Assembly (NCBI GenBank): GCA_030035585.1
Contig: CM057472.1
Span: forward strand, 88,409,601 to 88,473,600
Length of the DNA: 64,000 nt
Source: Dugong dugon
Lineage: Eukaryota; Chordata; Mammalia; Sirenia; Dugongidae
Reading direction: 5' to 3'
Translations under genes and position numbers: made by a program
The notes under the pieces: generated by a model
The model's input: the letters and a program-made list of their open reading frames with translations, nothing else
Told to the model about the DNA's origin: nothing
The model's database searches: none
Part shown: one piece after another, positions 52,917 to 62,527 of the stretch
Numbering within the stretch: the stretch's first letter is position 1
Layout: each line of letters begins with the position of its first letter

Positions 52917-53337
52917 TGTCTTAGGACTGCCATAAAAAATACCACAAACTAGGTGACTTATTAGAATGGATGTTTATTTTCCCAAGTTCTGGAGGCTAGA
53001 AGTCTAATCAACGTGTTGGTTAGGCCATGTTCTCTCTCTGTAGACTTAGGGGGTAAGATTCTTCCTTGTCTCTTCCAGCTTTTGGTAGCCCCAAACATTC
53101 CTTGGCTTGTAGATATGTCTTCATATGGCCATTCTTCCTCCTTCTCTGTGTCTCTTCTCCTCTTTTATAAGGATTTACTTAGATTGATTTAGGGCCCACC
53201 CTACTCCAGTATGACATTATGTTAATTCAATTGATAACATTTTCAAAGATCCTGTTTCCAAACCAGGTCACACTCATAGGCACCAGGGGTTAGGATTTCA
53301 GCCTATCTTTTTGAATATCAAAATTCAGTACATAACA
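52917..53337 (-). mobile_element. MLT1-type MaLR LTR, minus strand
   Basis: On plus it reads as the complement of an MLT1: TGTCTTAGGACTGCCATAAA, AGTTCTGGAGGCTAGAAGTC, CCTTGGCTTGTAGATATGTC, TAGGGCCCACCCTACTCCAG, AGGTCACACTCATAGGCACC, AGGGGTTAGGATTTCAGCCT, and an end at ...GTACATAACA. No 5-bp duplication is visible. It is strongly recognisable and likely older than the SINEs. Confidence 0.9.
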
Positions 53338-54027
53338 ACCTCTCTTACTGAATGGTCTTTAGCAGTGATGGGGATCACTGAACTCTCAGAGTAGTGTACT
53401 CAATTACTCTGAATGGAGAGTTTAACAAATATGGTCCATTCTTCCTCAGCATTTAAGAAAACTGCTAGTTTCTGGGAAGTCAAAATTGTTTGATTCCTAG
53501 TCTTTCTCCTGGTTTAAGAATCATCTCTAAGTGAATAATTCCCTGTCTGGGTTTCACGTTCAATCTCAATAGTTTCCTATAGATATTTCCTACTGAAATA
53601 GTTCCAAATATCTCTGAGGGATTCTGGAGATAATGGATTAAATAAGACAACCATGAGTTCCTCTGGACTTTGTTTTTTTTTTTTTTTTTTTTTTAGTGCC
53701 CCCTACTCCATCACATCTTTTGCTCTCTTCTAGAACCCTTTATTTTTCAAGACTACTACTCCTGCTAGGGGATCCCACTCGGCACTTGCTCCTTCAAGAT
53801 CTCATCAGGCCTTGTTTGGGAATGGACTCCTCAACTGACAAAAATTATGTGAAATATTCTTGACTGAGGAAAAAGGTGAGCTTGGTATTAAAGTTTCTTT
53901 AACATCATTTCCTTGATTATGACCAAGCTGGTTTAGCTGAGATTGGTTATATTCTCTTTCTGAGACACTTGTCTTTGTTGACCTCCTGCTATTTGGGTGG
54001 CCAAGCTACGCTTCTGACCACCCAGAG
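53338..54027. other. No recognised feature apart from a poly(T)
   Basis: A run of about 24 T residues at 53671-53694 is the only notable item. It is not attached to a recognised SINE or LINE. Confidence 0.5.
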
Positions 54028-54110
54028 CATAGATTCTGGTGCCAGACAGCCCAGATTGAACCTGGCTCTAACCCTTTATGCAGGACACTCACTTTCTGGA
54101 TTTTCCACAT
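54028..54110 (+). mobile_element. MIR fragment
   Basis: ATAGATTCTGGTGCCAGACA with GCCCAGATTGAACCTGGCTC and TAACCCTTTATGCAGG is the MIR 5' half around its B box (consensus-like GGGTTCGAATCCTGGCTC). Confidence 0.7.
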
Positions 54111-54222
54111 GCCCCCACAATCATTTTGTCATAGACCCAAATGCTTGACTTATTTCATGCCTGATCTGTGAAGGTATTTTAATTCACATTTAAGTATTTT
54201 CAGAGTCCTCATCACCAGTTAA

Positions 54223-54336
54223 GGAGCACTGGTGGTGCAATGGTTAAGCACTTGGCTGATAACTGAAAGTTTGGCCATTCAAACCCACCAGCAGCTCTGC
54301 GGGAGAAAGACCTGATGATCTACTTCCATAAAGATT
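54223..54336 (+). mobile_element. AfroSINE, long class, 5' part (split by another SINE)
   Basis: The head GGAGCACTGGTGGTGCAATG leads through CCATTCAAACCCACC to CTTCCATAAAGATT, where a minus-strand SINE enters. The 3' part resumes at 54492. Removing the insert gives one ordinary long-class copy. Confidence 0.92.
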
Positions 54337-54480
54337 GTTATTTTTGTTGTCTGCCATCGAGCTGATTCCGACTCATAGTGATCCTATATGACAGAATAGA
54401 ACTTCTCCATAAGGTTTCCAAGGCTGTAATCTTTATGGGAACAGATGGCCAGGTCTTTTCTGCCACAGAGCGACTGGTGC
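54337..54480 (-). mobile_element. 5'-truncated AfroSINE inserted into a SINE
   Basis: It begins with (GTT)n-like GTTATTTTTGTTGTCTGCCA and the tail GAGCTGATTCCGACTCATAG, then CCATAAGGTTTCCAAGGCTG and GCCAGGTCTTTTCTGCCACA. It ends near AGCGACTGGTGC without its head. Flanks CCATAAAGATT (54326-54336) and CCATGAAGATT (54481-54491) match 10 of 11. Confidence 0.92.
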
Positions 54481-54491
54481 CCATGAAGATT

Positions 54492-54590
54492 ACAGCCTAG
54501 GAAACCCTATGGGGCAGTTCTACTCTGTCCTAAGGTCACTATGAGTCAGAATTGACTTGATGGCACACAACAGCAGCAACAGCATTGCCA
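54492..54590 (+). mobile_element. AfroSINE 3' part (continuation of 54223-54336)
   Basis: ACAGCCTAGGAAACCCTATG, GGGCAGTTCTACTCTGTCCT and GTCACTATGAGTCAGAATTG, then a CAACAGCAGCAACAGCA tail. It continues the outer SINE. Confidence 0.92.
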
Positions 54591-54875
54591 ATTATAAACC
54601 TAAGTTAAGGAAAGAAGCATCATAAAAGATCCTAAGATTAAAGAGATAACCAGCAGAAGTATTTTTTAAAGCTAGAGATTCTTCTATCCAAGTTCGATCA
54701 TGAGAAATTTGAAATCCAAATCACCAGACAAATCTTCACTGCCCCTCTGTGCCCATTTGGAGAAGCAAGCATAAGAGTAGAACCAGTCCTTGGGGGACTT
54801 ACAATTCAGTTATTACAATAAATTGTGACTAATACATGCTATAGAGACTAGATGATTTAAACCAAATTTTACATT

Positions 54876-55079
54876 GTTGTTGTTAGGTGCTGTTGAGTCA
54901 ATTTCAGCTCATAGAAACCCCATGTGACAGAATAGAACTGCCCCACAGGGTTTTCTAGGCTGTAATCTTTATGGGACTAGATTGCCAGGTCTTTCTCCCA
55001 TGGAGCCACTAGGTAGGTTTGAACCAACAACCTTTTGGTTAGCTGTCGAGCACTTAACTGTTGCACACCAGGGCTCCTT
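54876..55079 (-). mobile_element. AfroSINE copy, long class, with 12-bp duplication
   Basis: It opens (GTT)n and GGTGCTGTTGAGTCAATTTC, then CCCCACAGGGTTTTCTAGGC, TGTAATCTTTATGGGACTAG and the head complement CACACCAGGGCTCCTT. Flanks AAATTTTACATT (54864-54875 and 55080-55091) are identical. Confidence 0.95.
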
Positions 55080-55091
55080 AAATTTTACATT

Positions 55092-56039
55092 AGACTGTAT
55101 GAATATTATTAATTCAAGGAGGGAGATCCAGTGTGAGCTAGATCAGGCAAATAAGTCTCATGGCCTTGTGCAATTTAAGGAAGGAAGACAAAGTATTTCC
55201 ATCTGGCTGAGTTGCAGGAGGTCAAGGGCATAAATAACCATGCAAAGTCCTGGTCTGATTAAAAAGCTTTTAGCTTTTTACAAAAAGTTTATCATAACTG
55301 CAAGTTCTAAATCTCAGTTTCAAGAACTGAAATATATAAAGTTCTTGCTGACATAGTAGCACAAAAACCAAACAACAAAACCCCCCAAATTAAAATGATG
55401 TACTTAACAATTACAGACATATCTACCTTCAAGACCATCATAGAGTAGAACTTTTTCTTTTTTTAGCTGACTACTGGTTTACAGACTCATTTATAATTTG
55501 ATACTGCTTACCCTGTGTCTCTCCGGTGTTTCTGCTTTCGGGATTTTCCTCTCCAGTAGAGGTCTAGCATTAGATCTCTCTCCACCTTTTATGGTTTTAT
55601 TTTGCAAGCTAAAAAGACTTCATTCCAAACACTTATAAATCTTCTTACAAATCATCAATGAAAACATTAGAAAATTTGGTACCTAATTGAATAAATGTTA
55701 GTTTTTCCCACTGAGCAGTTCCACCCTCGTCTTCAAGCCCCTTCCTGTCCCCACCATTTCCCATTCAGCACTCAAGCATAGGCTGCCTTTTATCAGTGAT
55801 TGTTATGTAGAAATCAGTCAACTCATGTTTGACCTATATGCCCATATATTTAAAAAATTGAAATTATTTTGAAATCTCCTTGTAAGATTAAAGAGAGAAG
55901 GAAAGCTGGGGAAATCCTCTTACCATTAGATAAAAAGACTGGAGGAGTAATTCCTGAGGAAGTTACAAGACTGTATAGATTTGTGACTATCCACTGGGAA
56001 GTATCTTGCAAAACATGACCCTACAGAAACAGCAATAAT
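55092..56039. other. No recognised feature
   Basis: AT-rich DNA with no repeat recognised. A short C run occurs at 55381-55387. Confidence 0.5.
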
Positions 56040-56126
56040 ACATTTATTTTATGTATATAAAAATATAATATAATATATAATTATATATAATATATAATGT
56101 GTATATATATATATATATATAAAAAA
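56040..56126. repeat. TA-rich simple repeat
   Basis: TATATAA/ATATATAT-type sequence immediately 5' of a SINE. Similar TA and CA/TG tracts follow at 56290-56375. Confidence 0.85.
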
Positions 56127-56290
56127 TGGAGCCCTTGTACTGCAGTGATTAAGTGTTTGGCTGCTAACCAAAAGAGGTTGGTAGTTGGAATCCACCAGCT
56201 GCTCCTTGGAAACCCTATGGGGCAGTTATACTCTTTCCTACAGGGTCGCTATGAGTCAGAACTGACTCGATGGTACCTAACAGCAACAAC
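56127..56290 (+). mobile_element. AfroSINE copy, short class, plus strand
   Basis: The head ATGGAGCCCTTGTACTGCAG is followed by GTTGGAATCCACCAGCTGCT, CCTTGGAAACCCTATGGGGC, then GGGTCGCTATGAGTCAGAAC and a CAGCAACAAC tail. It is inserted within TA-rich DNA, so its duplication cannot be read. Confidence 0.93.
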
Positions 56291-56527
56291 ATATATATTT
56301 CATATACATATTACATATACATGTGTATATATATATGGTGTGTGTATGTATGTGTATATATATATGTATATAGTTTTTTTTCCCCTGAATTGTTACTTTC
56401 TTTTCTCCCTCTTTCTACTTTGTCTTCCTCTCCATTGTTCTTTGGAGCTAAACTCTCTAAAATTGAAACTCTCATCGGAAGAGACATTCATTATTTATTT
56501 TGGTGATTTATAAAGTGCAATTCTTTG

Positions 56528-57270
56528 TAGCCAGAAATTCAAGCTGGATTCAGAAGAGGACATGGAGCAAGGGATATCATTGCTGATGTCAGATGGATCT
56601 TGGCTGAAATCAGAAAATACCAGAAAAATGTTTACCTGTGTTTCATTGACTATGTAAAGGCATTGGACTGTGTGAATCATAACAAATTATGGATAACATT
56701 GTGAAGAATGTGAATTCCAAAACACTTGTGCTCATGCAGAACCTGTACATAGAACAAGAGGCACTTGTATGAACAGATCAAGGGGATACTGTGTGGTTTA
56801 AGTTAGGAAAGGTGTGTGTCAGGGTTGTATCCTTTCACCATACTCATTCAGTTTGCATGCTGAGCAAATAATCCGAGAAGCTGGACTATATGAAGAAGAA
56901 CACAGCATCAGGATTGGAGGAAGACTCATTAACAACCTGCAATATGCATATGGCATAACTTTGCTTGCTGAAAGTAAAGAGGACTTGAGGCAGTTACTGA
57001 TTAAGATCGTAGATTACAGCCTTCAGTGTGGATTACACCTTAACATAAATAAAAATCCTGACAACTGGATCAATAAGCAACATCATGATTAACAGAAAAT
57101 ATTGAAGTTGTCAAGGATTTCATTTTACCTGGATCCACAATCAATGCCCATGGAAACAGCAGTCAAGAAATCAAATAACATATTGCATTGGCCAATTCTG
57201 CTGCAAAAAATCTCTTCAGAGTGTTAAAAAGCATAGATGTCCCCTTGAGGACTAAGGTGCACCTGACCCA
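56528..57270 (+). mobile_element. RTE fragment (RT to C-terminal region), plus strand
   Basis: GCCAGAAATTCAAGCTGGAT begins the RT region (translation resembles EIQAGFRRGHGARDIIADVR). Then come FIDYVKALDCVNH-like codons, GCILSPYSFSLHAEQIIREA (56814 onward) and GLHLNINKNPDN. The YADD motif is mutated to YAYG (TATGCATATGGC near 56945). It ends at CACCTGACCCA (57270). It has no 3' terminal sequence and is joined directly to an opposite-strand RTE piece. Confidence 0.9.
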
Positions 57271-58080
57271 TTCTTTGCACCTTTCATTATAATACTTTAC
57301 TTTTTCTTCTTGAGCTGCCCTTTGAAATCTTCTATTCAACTCTTTTACTTCATCATTTCTTCCTTTTGCCTTAGTTACTCTACATTCAAGAGCAACTTCC
57401 AGAGTCTCTTCTGACATCCATTTTGGTCTTTTCTTTCTTTCCTGTCTTTCTATTGACCTCTTGCTTCCTTCACGTATGATGTCCTTGATTTCATTCCACA
57501 ACTTGTCTGGTCTTCGGTCATTAGTGTTCATTGCGTCAAATCTATTCTTGAGATGGTCTCTAAACGCAGGTGGGATATACTCAAGGTCTTACTTTGACTT
57601 TTGTGGACTTGTTCTAATTTTCTTCAGTTTCAACTTGCACTTGTATATAAGCAATTGATGATCTATTCCACCTTTGGCTCCTGGCCTTTTTCTAACTGAT
57701 GATATTGAGCTTTTCCATCGTCTCTTTCCACAGATGTAGTCAATTTGATTCCCGTGTATTCCATCTGGCAAGGTCCATGTATATAGTCGCTGTTTATGTT
57801 GTTGAAAAATGGTATTTACAATGAAGAAGTCGTTGGTCTTGCAAAATTCTAATCACCAAAGCCATGTTTTCCAACTACCGATCCTTGTTTCCAACTTTTG
57901 CTTTCCAATCACCAGTAATTATCAATGCATCTTGATTGCATGTTTGATCAATTTCAGACTGCAGAAGGTGGTAAAAATCTTCAATTTCTTTATCTTTGGC
58001 CTTAGTAATTGGTGTGTAAATTTGAATAATAGTCTTATTAACTGGTCTTCTTTGTAGGCATATGGATATTATCCTGTCAC
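57271..58080 (-). mobile_element. RTE fragment (endonuclease to linker), minus strand
   Basis: The complement encodes the upstream half of RTE: DGIHGNQIDYICG and LLIYKCKLKLKKIRTS (57589-57771), then MNTNDRRPDKLWNEIKDII, SKRSIERQERKKRPKWMSEE and RRFQRAAQEEKVKYYNERCK (57163-57531). This precedes, in element order, the RT segment carried on the opposite strand at 56528-57270. Frames are broken. Confidence 0.9.
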
Positions 58081-58124
58081 TGTATATACATGTATAGAGA
58101 TATATGGTCAGTGTCTAACATCTA

Positions 58125-59480
58125 AACAAAAATTACTAAGTATAAAAAATGAGAAAAAATGTGACCAATAACCAGGCAAAAAAATCAGTCAATAGAAACA
58201 AACCAAAGCATGACAAAAATAATGGGATTATCAGAAAAAGACTTTAAAACGTCTACTATGAATATTCTCACTGTGTTAAAAAAATTAAAAAAGACTATGA
58301 GCATATATTAACAGAAACAAAAGATATTAAAAATTACCAAATGGAAATTCTAGAGATGAAAAATGCAGTATCTGGAATGAAATTTTCAGTGGGTGGGATT
58401 AACACCGGAATAGACACTGCAAGAGTAAAGATCCGTGAACTTGAAAACATAGCAATAAAAACTATTCAGACTGAAGCACAGAGAGAAAAAAGAAAAACTG
58501 AAGCAATAAACACAGCCTCAGTGACCAGTGGAACAATATCAAGTTGTCTAGGATATGTGATTATGGAGTCTAAGGACAGGAAAGGTGTGTGGAGATATGT
58601 GAAGAAATAAGACCCCAATTTTTTTTTTTCTAAATTTGATGAAAATTATAAACCCATGGATCCAAGAAGCTCCATGAACAGTAAGCAGGATATACACACA
58701 TAAACACAAAGAGAGCAACACACACAGTCACACACACACAATCAGTTCAAGGCACATCATAAACAAATTCCTAAAAACCATAATAAAGAAAAATTTTAAA
58801 TCTTCCTGAGGAAAAAAGACATGATACATACAGGGGAATGAAGAAAGAATTACTACAGATAGCTCAAGAGAAATGGGACAAAAGGAAACTAAAACACCAA
58901 ACAGACAAACAAAAAAAACCTGTTAAATGTGGTAAAACAACAACAAAGAAAAATTAGCATTCTAAATCCATCAGAAATCTCTTTAAAACACGAAAGCACA
59001 ATGAAGACACGGTCAGACAAACAAAAGCTGAGAGAATTTCTTGCCAGCAGACCTGGATACTAAAAACTATATAGGAAGCTTTTCAAGCTGAAGAAAGAAG
59101 ATTATATCACAAGGAACTTGGATCTAAAAAGAGGAATAAAAGGTACTGGAAATAGTGAATAAGTAGCAAATATGAAAGGCTTTTTTTTTTTTTTGGTCTT
59201 ATTTTCAAGTTTCTTTGAAAGGTAATTGATTTCTAAAGCAAAATGATAACCAAAAAAGATAAGTTTTATAACATATGTAGAACTTAAACGTTTTATAATA
59301 GCATGAAGGATAGGGAGAAGAAAATGGAACTATGTTGTTGTAAGGTTCTTAAATTATATGTGAAGTGGTATTATATTATATGAAAGTAGATTGTGAGAAG
59401 TGAAAGATACATGTTGTAAATTTGGAGCAATAAATAGCTAAAAATAAACACAAATAAAAAACAAAGTGGTGTATCCAATA
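58125..59480 (+). mobile_element. Old L1/HAL1-like remnant with ORF1-type sequence
   Basis: ACCAAATGGAAATTCTAGAG, TGAAAAATGCAGTATCTGG, GTAAAGATCCGTGAACTTGA, CACAGAGAGAAAAAAGAAAA, CAGCCTCAGTGACCAGTGGA, AAACAAAAGCTGAGAGAATT and TCTTGCCAGCAGACCTGGAT match the ORF1 region of old mammalian L1/HAL1 elements. It goes straight from ORF1 to a short 3' part without ORF2, as in HAL1 ('half L1'). One 89-codon frame survives (58341-58610). It is much older than the L1 at 43010. Confidence 0.72.
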
Positions 59481-59994
59481 AGGCAACCAAGGAGGAATGC
59501 TGTCAGTCATTCTCACTGTGGTATCAATCCCTCAGATTATCTGCACTCTCCTCCTCTAATATTGGTTTGAGTATTGTGAAATTTCCTACTGATTAGGGCC
59601 TGGAGTGATAAAGAGTGAGACAAGCTGTGGTGTCTGGATCTAAAACCCTTGATGCTTTCAACACTAAAGCATTTGGAAGCAGAAATTCCCATTAGGATCA
59701 CCCACAGGTAAGTTTACAAAGGAAGCAAAATAGGTCTTTCATCTTTGTTATTCCTAATGTGGAGAAATTGATGTTAAAAAAAAAAAGGTTTTTTTAAACT
59801 TTTCTCTTCAATACCCGCCTACCTACCATCTGGTGCCTTCTTCATCTACTTCTTCTTGTGGCTTTTCAGCTCTTTCATTCAGAAACTGGGTGCTTTATGC
59901 TACAATTGATATAGTGGGCACCTAATCATTCATTCATTCATTTATTCATTCATTGACCAAAGGTTTTGAGCTCTCACTATTTGCCACGCAGGGT
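59481..59994. other. No recognised feature
   Basis: AT-rich DNA. A CATT-repeat (TCATTCATTCATTTATTCAT, 59930-59955) may be the complement of an L2 3' end. Confidence 0.45.
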
Positions 59995-60300
59995 TATTAC
60001 TGGGAGGTCCTTTCCTTTCTTCACATGTGTAATTCCATTAATTCTTTAAACTCAAGTTAAAGTGTTTTCTTTTGTAAAGCTTTGCGTTGGTCACAAAAAT
60101 CCTCCCTAAAAAAAAAAAATCTCCCCTTGAGTTCCATAATATGTTTTCTCTTTCTTATAGCACATCACTATCTACCCAGTATTGTAACAGTCTCTGTTCA
60201 GGTCCCCATCTTATTCACTGGGCCGTATATTGTCCACCTTTCTACTTGCTTCCTTCCTCAGGGCAGAGTCCTAAACATAGGGAGCACTTAATAAATACAG
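59995..60300 (+). mobile_element. L2 3' fragment, plus strand
   Basis: AATTCCATTAATTCTTTAAA, TTGCTTCCTTCCTCAGGGCA and GAGCACTTAATAAATACAGC resemble the L2 3' region with its AATAAAT-type end. It is moderately diverged. Confidence 0.6.
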
Positions 60301-61548
60301 CAGGAGAAGGAGACAGGCTTTTGAGGTTATTTGATCCATCATTTTACCCTTTTGTAATTTGGAAGGCAAAAAGAGTCTGAAGATCAAAAAATGGAATACT
60401 ACCAGGTTACATGTAAATGTGGAGATAAAAATCTACTTTTACTTCTGATGATAATATCTTATATATAAGTAACCCAAGTAATATATGCATCAGTTTATAT
60501 AGAGCAATAAAAGACAAAATGAGCCATGTTAGGAAAGTGAAGGATTCTTAGCCTATGCTAAAAATCTTAGACAATCCAAAATAAAATTGCTAGAGGAAGA
60601 CATGGGAAGTGCCAAGCAGGCACTCGGAAATAATGTGTATTGCTCAGAAAGCTAGAAATGAACCATCCCAGGGGACTCATGAACAAATCATGCTTCTACA
60701 GTGGGGCAAACTGCTGGTGCTGTGCACCAATTTTTCCAGATTTCCTCCTTCTAGCCTTCCTCCTGCCTCCTTAGAGGTAGGTATGAACATATTACTTGCT
60801 TTGGCCAAGCAAATATTAGCAGAAGGAATGTATGTCCCTCCCAGGAGAAAGTCTTTAAGAGCCAGTACACAATATTCCATGTTACCCTTCCCCTTCCACA
60901 GGGCCATCAGCACATATAACTGGCATAAAGGAACCCACACATGGCTGCCTTAGAGTCAGTAGGAAGGTAAATGTTGTAGTTGAGTTAATCTTGGAAATAT
61001 TAACAACATGATAGTAGTTAAATAGCCTCAATATTTTCTTTTATTTAAAATCTCTGTGTGGGACTTGGGAAATAAAATGGGTGAATGAAATTTGGGGAAA
61101 AGAAAGAATGGATAAAGAGAGTTCTTGGAATCCATGTCTTTCATAAAAGAAAATACATCTTTTCTTTCTCTCTTTTACTCTGAAATTGCATGTCATATTT
61201 CAATGATATTTCACTTGAAATAGAGTATAGGGAAGAAATGTTATTGTCAAACAGTCACACAAAGACAGGTTCAACACAAAAAAAAATGTAAAGCAAATGA
61301 AAAACTAGAAATAAACAAATATTTTTATATATGAAAGTGATTCTCTTTCCATGTGTGTTAGGTGATTCAAATTATGAAAAACTAAAGACTTATACTTCAA
61401 CTGAAATAAAAGTCTTTGTTCCCATATAATCACTTCAATACTTAGAGGATTACTCATATAACTATCCTTCCTTGGGTTGGGCATGGTATCAGGGAAGACC
61501 AGCTTCAGCTGCAAGTGACAAACATGCCCATATAACAATGGTTTCCAA
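60301..61548. other. No recognised feature
   Basis: AT-rich DNA. Overlapping frames on both strands at 60609-60953 are in sequence that may be an old repeat (ATTACTTGCTTTGGCCAAGC), not a gene. Confidence 0.45.
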
Positions 61549-61557
61549 TTTGGTGCT
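61549..61557. repeat. 9-bp direct repeat flanking the LTR, left copy
   Basis: TTTGGTGCT, identical to 62090-62098. It is longer than the 5 bp usual for this LTR class. Confidence 0.8.
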
Positions 61558-62089
61558 TGTGATGGTTAAGATTGTGTGTCAGTTTGGCTGGGCCATGATT
61601 CTCAGTGTTTTGGCAGTCATATAATGTTGTGATTATTTCCCTGTTGAGATCTGATATGTGATCACCCCCATGATGGGATCTGCTGTGAGTAGCCAATCAG
61701 TTGAAAGGGAGTTTCCTTGGGTATGTGGCCTGCATCCAAATATAAACAGATGTTCTGGCTTTTGCCTGTACTGGATCCTGCAGCTGGCTCCTGTTCATCT
61801 GATCTCTGGTTCTTGGAACTTGAGCTAGCAGGTTAACTGTGGTATTGCCTGCCAATCTTGAGATTTGTTGATATTCATATCCTATAAGCAAGAGCCCTGC
61901 TCTCCGACCTGCTGATCTTGGGTTAGCCAGCCCCTGTGGCTAGTGAACCAGGAGAGGCCTCTATTCTGATCCACGGACTTGGAACGTTCCAGCCTCTACA
62001 ACCACATAAGCCATTTCCTTGATATAAATCTCTCTCTATATATATTTATATGCTTTACTGGTTTTGCTTCTCTAGAGAAGCCTAAGACA
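61558..62089 (+). mobile_element. ERVL-like solo LTR, plus strand
   Basis: It starts TGTGATGGTTAAGATTGTGT and includes CAGTTTGGCTGGGCCATGAT, TCTCAGTGTTTTGGCAGTCA, GGGAGTTTCCTTGGGTATGT, GGCCTGCATCCAAATATAAA, CTGCCAATCTTGAGATTTG and ATAAGCCATTTCCTTGATAT. A short CT/TA tract and TTTGCTTCTCTAGAGAAGCC...TAAGACA close it. It is 532 bp. TG...CA ends and an AATC-type internal signal fit an LTR. It is the least rearranged of the three near-complete copies in the window. No retroviral coding sequence adjoins. Confidence 0.85.
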
Positions 62090-62098
62090 TTTGGTGCT

Positions 62099-62527
62099 GA
62101 ATTTTGGAAATAAGCATTTCAGAGCTGTAGAGCAATTCCATGATTATTAGATTTGGGATCCTTATAGTTTGGGCTCCTTATAGTTTCTTTTTCTACCACT
62201 TCAACACATAGCTTCAACTTATGGTCCATGATGGCTGCTTGAGCACCATCATGTACACAGTCTAGCAGCAGGATGGGGAAAAAACTGTAAAAGGTGCCAG
62301 CTCCACCTTTTAAGAATACTTCCTGGACACTGCATGTGATACATCTCATTTGACAGAAATTAGTTACTGGCCACATCTAGCTTCAAGGAATGCTGGGAAA
62401 TATTATTATTCTGGATGGTCACATGTCCAGCTAACATACAGAGATTCTATTATCAAAGGAGGGAAGACTGAATATTAGATTCTATGTACTAGTGATCTGT
62501 CATTCATGGTTGCCCAAAAGCAGAACA
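62099..62527. repeat. Possible ancient repeat, unassigned
   Basis: Phrases such as GGTCCATGATGGCTGCTTGA, TTTTAAGAATACTTCCTGGA and TGGTCACATGTCCAGCTAAC resemble the order of an old mammalian-wide repeat. The family is not certain. Confidence 0.35.
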
